From: Myxococcales bacterium
Lineage (GTDB): Bacteria; Myxococcota_C; UBA6777
Assembly (NCBI GenBank): GCA_027005175.1
Contig: JALTMC010000863.1
Location: forward strand, 1 to 9,708
Reading direction: 5' to 3'
DNA length: 9,708 bases
In this document: one piece after another, positions 6,166-9,708 of the stretch
Position numbering within the stretch: position 1 is the first letter of the stretch
Layout of the letters: every line of letters starts with the position of its first letter
Translations under genes and position numbers: made by a program
The notes under the pieces: generated by a model
What the model saw: only the letters and a program-made list of their open reading frames with translations
The model's database searches: none
What the model was told of the DNA's origin: nothing

Positions 6166-7221
6166 TCAAGCGATCGTGATTTCGTTGGTGAGGTAGACAT
6201 CTTGGACGGCGTTGAGGATCTCAACACCTTCCTTCATGGGGCGTTGGAATGCTTTGCGACCGAGGATAAGGCCCATACCACCACCGCGCTTGTTGACGAC
6301 AGCGGTGCGAACAGATTCTGCGAGGTCGGAACTGCCACCGGAGGCTCCACCAGAGTTAATGAGTCCGATACGACCCATATAGCAGTTGGCGACTTGCCAG
6401 CGAACCAGGTCGATGGGATGATCGGGGCACAACTCTTCGTAGACACGTTTGTGAGTTTTCCCAAAGCCAATCGCGTTGTAGCCACCGTTGTTGACAGGTA
6501 ATTTTTGCTTGATAATGTCTGCTTGAATGGTGACACCGATGTGGTTGGCTTGGCTGGTTAAGTCGGCAGAGCCGTGATAATCGACGCCATCTTTTTTGAA
6601 AGCAGAGTTGCGCAGGTAGCACCACAGGATTGTCGCCATGCCGCGTTGGTGTGCATGGTAGAAAACTTCAGCGATTTGTTCAAGCTCACGGGAGCAATCT
6701 TCATTGCCGAAATAGATGGTTGCACCAATGGCAACACAGCCCATATCCCAGGCTTGTTGAACCTGACCAAACAGATGTTGTTCATGTTTGTTGGGGTAGG
6801 TAAGCAGCTCATTGTGGTTGATCTTGGCAACAAAAGGGATCTTGTGTGCGTAACGACGAGCAACGGAGCCCAGGACACCCATGGTTGATGCCACAGCGTT
6901 ACAGCCGCCTTCAATCGCCAGCTTAACGATGTTGTCGGGGTCAAAGTAGATCGGATTGGGTGCAAAGGAGGCAGCACCTGAGTGCTCGATTCCCTGGTCA
7001 ACAGGAAGGATGGAAAGATAGCCGGAACCACCGAGACGACCGTGGCGATAGAGGGACTCCAGACTGTTCAATACAGGGGTCGGTCGGTCCGATTGCAGAA
7101 AGACACGCTCAACAAAAGTTGAGCCTGGTTGTGTGATTTGTTCTTTGGGGATCCCCTGGCATGTGTGGGACAAAAGACTATCAGCTTCGTCACCCAGTAA
7201 TGAGTTTATCCGATCAAGCAT
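6166..7221 (-). CDS. fbaB: Class I fructose-bisphosphate aldolase, FbaB/DhnA type
   Basis: The 351-aa product has the length and pattern of E. coli FbaB (about 350 aa). It interconverts fructose 1,6-bisphosphate with dihydroxyacetone phosphate and glyceraldehyde 3-phosphate in cytoplasmic glycolysis and gluconeogenesis, through a Schiff base with no metal. Visible features: [10 protein letters not shown] (72-81) of the active-site entry strand, AKINHNE (132-138), ADIIK with Lys238 as the expected Schiff-base residue, and the phosphate-binding NSGGASGG (289-296) and [12 protein letters not shown] (317-328). All expected positions are present, so it should be active. The ATG at 7221 has AAGGAG (7231-7236, minus strand) 9 nt upstream. 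It appears to be transcribed alone, divergent from the membrane-protein pair. I am sure of the family; the symbol follows the E. coli homologue. Confidence 0.96.
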   Translation of the reverse strand: MLDRINSLLGDEADSLLSHTCQGIPKEQITQPGSTFVERVFLQSDRPTPVLNSLESLYRHGRLGGSGYLSILPVDQGIEHSGAASFAPNPIYFDPDNIVKLAIEGGCNAVASTMGVLGSVARRYAHKIPFVAKINHNELLTYPNKHEQHLFGQVQQAWDMGCVAIGATIYFGNEDCSRELEQIAEVFYHAHQRGMATILWCYLRNSAFKKDGVDYHGSADLTSQANHIGVTIQADIIKQKLPVNNGGYNAIGFGKTHKRVYEELCPDHPIDLVRWQVANCYMGRIGLINSGGASGGSSDLAESVRTAVVNKRGGGMGLILGRKAFQRPMKEGVEILNAVQDVYLTNEITIA

Positions 7222-7536
7222 CTGGTATCACTCCTTTATGTGTCTAGAAACTATCATTGAATCGTGATATACAGGCGATTCTCGGATACGGTCAAGGGGC
7301 TCGGCTTTCAACGAGCACTCTGTCATCACCATTTCCTCCTCGCCTACACCTGTGTGGACTGAATGGATAGCACTTTTTTGAAAAACTGTCCTCTCCCAAA
7401 ATACCAGATGGATGGACCATACCACATTGACATCTTCCCCTCCCAAGTCCGTTACGCTGTCAATTCTCGAAGGGGCTTCACACGACAATTGGCAAACCAT
7501 GCTCTGTTTTGATGGTTGAGAACCAAGCGAGAACTC
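7222..7536. other. Divergent intergenic region between the aldolase and the DoxX-like gene
   Basis: These 315 bp hold the aldolase ribosome binding site and probable promoter. A minus-strand open frame (7228-7620) overlaps the start of the DoxX-like gene and resembles no protein I know. On the plus strand TTGACA at 7426-7431 could be a -35 box, but no acceptable -10 lies 15-19 bp after it. I see no other structure. Confidence 0.55.
7266..7295 (-). promoter_or_regulatory. Possible promoter of the aldolase gene
   Basis: On the minus strand TTGACC (7295-7290, 5 of 6 consensus) and TATATC (7271-7266, 4 of 6) are 18 nt apart. A start near 7259 would give a leader of about 38 nt containing the AAGGAG site. 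Moderate to weak call from consensus matching alone. Confidence 0.38.
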
Positions 7537-7974
7537 ATGTTTAAAATTTCCCCCGATCTGGCTGACCTTTTGTTTCGCTTGTTTTTTTGTTTGATCTTTG
7601 TGGGCCTGGGAGCAGAGCATATCGTTTCAGATGCTTTGATCCAGCGACTTATGCCTCGCTGGATACTTTATCCTCGGGCTGTTTCCATTGCTTGTGGGAT
7701 CTGGCTACTCGGCTGGGGGAGCCTCATCTTACTTGGCTGGCATATCCGCTGGGCTGCCATTGCGCTGGGCCTCTTTCTCATTCTTGTGACGATTGTCGTT
7801 CATCTGCCCGGTGTGTTCTCCTACCCTTCCGGCCTTCCCGCTTCTGCACGATGGATGTGGGACATCCTACAACGTACCAACCTCGTTAAAAATCTCTGCT
7901 TACTCGGTGTATGCTTTCATTTACAACATCATACCGTTGGCAAGTATAGTTTGGAAAGGTTGACCTCGGAATGA
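7537..7974 (+). CDS. DoxX-like small integral membrane protein
   Basis: The 145-aa product has four likely membrane segments (about 10-28, 46-66, 71-91, 116-130). The first segment with its R-x4-F-x3-G pattern (LLFRLFFCLIFVGLGAEHI) and the following 'P-x-W' loop (LMPRWILYP) are the usual start of DoxX/DoxD-type proteins, which are named for a subunit of a thiosulfate:quinone oxidoreductase but mostly have no known function. The start is uncertain: the ATG at 7537 has only a weak upstream AGCGAG, and an in-frame TTG at 7516 would add seven residues. The stop codon overlaps an in-frame ATG of the next gene (ATGA at 7971-7974). Whichever start the next gene uses, the two are close enough to be co-transcribed. 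The DoxX assignment rests on topology and general pattern. Confidence 0.72.
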   Translation: MFKISPDLADLLFRLFFCLIFVGLGAEHIVSDALIQRLMPRWILYPRAVSIACGIWLLGWGSLILLGWHIRWAAIALGLFLILVTIVVHLPGVFSYPSGLPASARWMWDILQRTNLVKNLCLLGVCFHLQHHTVGKYSLERLTSE

Positions 7975-8000
7975 CTGGACTTCCCAAAGCAGGAGTTATT

Positions 8001-8438
8001 ATGCTTCTTCTACTTCGTCGATTTTCTTTTTCTCGCTTCTCTCTCGGTAGCACACTGCTTGTTGCAATGCTTTTGTCCTCTCCTGGATTGACTTATGCCA
8101 ACACTTCTTTTAAAGGCTTGAAGGTCTTTGTTTTTATAACAATGATAGGACTTCCTTTTGCCCTGTTTCTTCTCTTCTTGGGTGCCATCACTGTTGTGCT
8201 TTTGGTTCGTAAACAGTTTTCTCCAACTACCCGTAAATTTGGCACTTTTACACTGCTGTCATCCATGGTTACCGCCGTCGCCTCTGCTTCTATCATAGGA
8301 GTGGTTGGCACAGACAAAAGCGTTGCCTTGGGAGTCATCTTTTGTACCATTAATATTGCTCTATCTGTGCCTGTGGCTGTGCTCGGTGGCGTTCTGTTCA
8401 AGAAGCACATTGATGATGGTGAGACTGTTGCCTCATAG
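8001..8438 (+). CDS. Small membrane protein with signal peptide and three membrane segments, function unknown
   Basis: I chose the ATG at 8001 because AGGAG (7991-7995) lies 5 nt before it. The earlier in-frame ATG at 7971, overlapping the upstream stop codon, has no good site. The 145-aa product begins with a basic and then hydrophobic signal sequence ending LTYA, with probable cleavage before NTS (residue 34). Three hydrophobic segments follow (about 41-68, 80-102, 107-134), separated by short charged loops such as VRKQFSPTTRKF. The end is hydrophilic (KKHIDDGETVAS). No catalytic motif or family is recognisable. It is 26 bp downstream of the DoxX-like gene on the same strand, so the two probably form a small membrane-protein operon. 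The signal peptide could instead be an uncleaved first membrane helix. Confidence 0.8.
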   Translation: MLLLLRRFSFSRFSLGSTLLVAMLLSSPGLTYANTSFKGLKVFVFITMIGLPFALFLLFLGAITVVLLVRKQFSPTTRKFGTFTLLSSMVTAVASASIIGVVGTDKSVALGVIFCTINIALSVPVAVLGGVLFKKHIDDGETVAS

Positions 8439-8491
8439 ATGGTGGTCTTGTTTTGAATCATTCCGCGGTTATTCGAAATGGGTGCGGATCA

Positions 8492-8546
8492 TTCCGCCGG
8501 ACTAAAGTCCAGCTCTGATAAATGAAGTACTCCTTCGGAGCACTGG
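8492..8546 (+). repeat. Left 55-bp inverted repeat
   Basis: Runs from TTCCGCCGGACTAAAGTCC to GAGCACTGG and is the exact reverse complement of 9328-9382. Inside it are a small palindrome GGACT-AA-AGTCC (8499-8510) and a hairpin CTCC-TTC-GGAG (8530-8540). Identity stops at both edges (8491 and 8547 no longer match). Confidence 0.95.
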
Positions 8547-8655
8547 ATAGGTTTGCCCGAAGGGCAAACCTAGTACCCACCCACGAATACTGCGAAAATC
8601 ACTTTATTATCTCCTTCGGAGCACTGGATAGGTTTGCCCGAAGGGCAAACCTAGT
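8530..8655. repeat. Two perfect 45-bp direct repeats, each with two hairpins
   Basis: Copies at 8530-8574 and 8611-8655 are identical and 81 bp apart. Each has CTCC-TTC-GGAG followed by an 11-bp perfect stem with a GAA loop (arms TAGGTTTGCCC and GGGCAAACCTA: 8548-8558 with 8562-8572, and 8629-8639 with 8643-8653). The first 17 bp of copy 1 belong to the left inverted repeat. REP-like units of this kind commonly accompany Y1 transposases. A degenerate third copy may lie at 8684-8707 (ATTCCTTCGAGTACTGATTA). Confidence 0.93.
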
Positions 8656-8732
8656 GTATCAGCTCGATTTATGAGTTTGCTTCATTCCTTCGAGTACTGA
8701 TTACCGGTTGTGGTGCTGCAATGTTGAGATTT

Positions 8733-9143
8733 TTAGGAAGGTTCCCATTCAACAAAAAGTTCATTGTTTTGATGGTGCTGCTCTTGGTTATGGATATAGG
8801 CAATGACTTTGTTAAGTTCACGAAAATTAACACTAAAGGCTCCATATCCTTTTTGCCATTGAAACGACTGAGTTGAGTTCTGGATACTTCTGTTTACTAG
8901 ATACGAAGAGACTCCTTTGATTTTTTTAAGCAACTGACTCATGGAAACGGAGTAATGAAGTCGGACCAGTAAATGAACATGATCCGCCACTCCGCCAATA
9001 GCAAGAGGGTAACACTCTAGTTCTTGACAGCTTGCAAGGATATAAGTGTATAGCCCTTCCTTGATCTCAGAAGTGATGAGTTGTTGTCGATTTTTCGTAG
9101 ACCAGACCAAATGTACATAAACATGTGTTTTCTTACTTGGCAT
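8733..9143 (-). CDS. tnpA: IS200/IS605-family Y1 transposase (TnpA, RAYT-like)
   Basis: The 136-aa single-domain HUH enzyme is expected to cut and rejoin single-stranded DNA at hairpin-marked ends, using a Tyr that becomes covalently attached to DNA. Visible motifs: N-terminal THVYVHLVWSTKNR (6-19), the metal-binding HUH motif His55-Val-His57 in ADHVHLLV, FQWQKGYGAFSV (94-105) and the catalytic Tyr116 in VIAYIHNQEQHH. All are intact and the length is normal (about 130-150), so it is probably functional. The ATG at 9143 has GGAGGT (minus strand 9154-9149) 5 nt upstream; an upstream extension to 9182 has no such support. No tnpB or iscB partner is present. The gene ends 77 bp from the nearest perfect hairpin repeat. 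FQWQKGYGAFSV and YIHNQEQHH favour the IS200-like branch over classical RAYTs (inference). Confidence 0.95.
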   Translation of the reverse strand: MPSKKTHVYVHLVWSTKNRQQLITSEIKEGLYTYILASCQELECYPLAIGGVADHVHLLVRLHYSVSMSQLLKKIKGVSSYLVNRSIQNSTQSFQWQKGYGAFSVNFRELNKVIAYIHNQEQHHQNNELFVEWEPS

Positions 9144-9204
9144 AAGACACCTCCATTGTAAGTGTTGGTGCCTCATACGCAAGTGTCATACCAGGCTGCT
9201 TGAT

Positions 9205-9231
9205 AGCCGTGCCCTTCAGAAGAGGCGGGCT
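9205..9231 (-). other. Possible leader hairpin of the transposase mRNA
   Basis: On the minus strand AGCC at 9231-9228 pairs with GGCT at 9208-9205, and GCC pairs with GGC further in, with an internal mismatch. It lies about 60 bp upstream of the transposase start and does not mask the ribosome binding site. Two imperfect direct copies of GGCTGYTTGAT (9194-9204 and 9228-9238) overlap it. Weak call. Confidence 0.3.
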
Positions 9232-9277
9232 GTTTGATGAGAAATAGTGATAGCTCAGATAGAGCAACAAGAAGAGT

Positions 9278-9320
9278 TGTCTTGATTTTGGACATAGCTG
9301 TCCTGATTTTGGACAGCTAT
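9278..9320. repeat. Paired palindromes TGTCYTGATTTTGGACA
   Basis: Two 17-bp copies (9278-9294 and 9299-9315) differ at one base and are 21 bp apart, two helical turns. The second extends into a perfect 10-bp stem (ATAGCTGTCC at 9294-9303 with GGACAGCTAT at 9311-9320) around a TGATTTT loop. It lies about 135-175 bp upstream of the transposase start and just inside the right inverted repeat. It could be the subterminal hairpin of the element's 5' end or an operator. Confidence 0.8.
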
Positions 9321-9327
9321 TCTCACC

Positions 9328-9382
9328 CCAGTGCTCCGAAGGAGTACTTCATTTATCAGAGCTGGACTTTAGTCCGGCGGAA
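9328..9382 (-). repeat. Right 55-bp inverted repeat
   Basis: Exact reverse complement of 8492-8546. Its outer tip (GGCGGAA) shares its last two bases with the first unit of the 19-bp tandem repeat, so there is no spacer between the element end and the tandem array. Confidence 0.95.
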
Positions 9383-9708
9383 CATATGGTGGTTTGTGAA
9401 ACATATGGTGGTTTGTGGAACATATGGTGGTTTGTGAAACATATGGTGGTTTGTGGAACATATGGTGGTTTGTGAAACATATGGTGGTTTGTGGAACATA
9501 TGGTGGTTTGTGGAACATATGGTGGTTTGTGAAACATATGGTGGTTTGTGGAACATATGGTGGTTTGTGAAACATATGGTGGTTTGTGGAACATATGGTG
9601 GTTTGTGAAACATATGGTGGTTTGTGGAACATATGGTGGTTTGTGGAACATATGGTGGTTTGTGAAACATATGGTGGTTTGTGGAACATATGGTGGTTTG
9701 TGAAACAT
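9381..9708. repeat. 19-bp minisatellite, at least 17 copies, running off the window
   Basis: The unit AACATATGGTGGTTTGTGR repeats from 9381 without spacers for 17 full copies and 5 bases of the next. Only the last base varies, reading A,G,A,G,A,G,G then A,G,A,G,A,G,G then A,G,A, so the array has a 7-unit (133-bp) higher-order period. Each unit carries the palindrome CATATG. Because 19 is not a multiple of 3, all three minus-strand frames stay open through the array. Those long frames come from the repeat itself and are not genes. The lack of spacers excludes a CRISPR array. Confidence 0.97.

Larger units (their letters stand above)
8492..9382 (-). mobile_element. IS200/IS605-type element with 55-bp perfect inverted ends
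   Basis: The 891-bp unit is bounded by perfect 55-bp inverted repeats and contains one Y1 transposase gene on the minus strand. On the 3' side of the gene are two hairpin repeats (8530-8574 and 8611-8655) plus a decayed third. On the 5' side is a 10-bp palindrome (9294-9320). Known IS200/IS605 elements have subterminal hairpins but no terminal inverted repeats, and RAYT genes are often flanked by inverted REP sequences; this unit has features of both. I could not find a clear target-site duplication. The outer limits are inferred from where the inverted identity stops. Confidence 0.7.

Noticed and set aside
7228-7620. Minus-strand 130-codon frame upstream of the aldolase
   Set aside because: It would overlap the DoxX-like gene and cover the aldolase promoter region. 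Its sequence shows no domain.
8093-8461. Minus-strand 122-codon frame
   Set aside because: Antisense to the signal-peptide membrane protein, whose plus-strand frame has clear membrane segments and a good ribosome binding site.
8457-8497. Direct repeat ATCATTCCGC (8457-8466 and 8488-8497) as a target-site duplication of the element
   Set aside because: Both copies are on the left side of the element, the second partly within the inverted repeat, and no copy lies at the right end, so it cannot be a target duplication.
9349-9708. Three overlapping minus-strand open frames of 104-119 codons with a Phe-His-Lys-Pro-Pro-Tyr repeat protein
   Set aside because: They arise only because the 19-bp repeat lacks stop codons in all three minus-strand frames. 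No ribosome binding site is seen, and a real gene would not be open in three frames at once.
9381-9708. CRISPR array or plasmid-type iterons
   Set aside because: The units are contiguous with no spacers, so it is not CRISPR. Iterons usually number fewer, are spaced near 21-22 bp and sit next to a rep gene, none of which is seen here.

Overview
The window looks like a chromosomal piece of a moderate-GC member of the Myxococcota (deltaproteobacteria in the older sense). The basis is the C-terminal tail of the first gene, which has a Cys followed by a hydrophobic segment and an Arg-rich end (MYXO-CTERM type), together with an FHA/sigma-54 activator next to a Ser/Thr kinase, a pairing common in that phylum. 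The assignment is inferred from gene content, not from a marker gene.

Layout. 1-1185 (+): 3' part of a secreted or surface protein with an Ig-like C-terminal region and the sorting tail. 1462-2478 (+): a lipoprotein with a glycine-rich membrane hairpin and a Lys/Pro/Ala/Ser tail made of 10-residue repeats. 2479-3072: non-coding, with a pair of ATTCGTGG/CCACGAAT inverted ends. 5513-3073 (-): a likely two-gene operon, first an FHA-domain sigma-54 activator without a receiver domain, then a Ser/Thr kinase with a C-terminal membrane anchor. The kinase is a plausible partner that phosphorylates proteins read by the FHA domain. 5514-6165: the regulatory region of that operon, with a promoter-like TTGACA box, an 18-bp dyad just upstream of it and two 32-bp hairpin repeats further up. 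7221-6166 (-): class I fructose-bisphosphate aldolase of the FbaB/DhnA type. 7537-8438 (+): two small membrane proteins in tandem, the first DoxX-like, divergent from the aldolase.

The right end (8492-9708) is accessory DNA. An IS200/IS605-type Y1 transposase gene (9143-8733, minus) lies between two perfect 55-bp inverted repeats (8492-8546 and 9328-9382). Hairpin-forming direct repeats lie on its 3' side and a paired palindrome on its 5' side. The outer tip of the right inverted repeat abuts a 19-bp tandem repeat of at least 17 copies that runs off the window. A single A/G variant in that repeat follows a 7-unit (133-bp) higher-order pattern.

The strongest candidates for something little described are the 55-bp inverted repeats around a transposase whose family normally lacks them, and the higher-order minisatellite fused to one end. 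No CRISPR array, tRNA or rRNA was seen.
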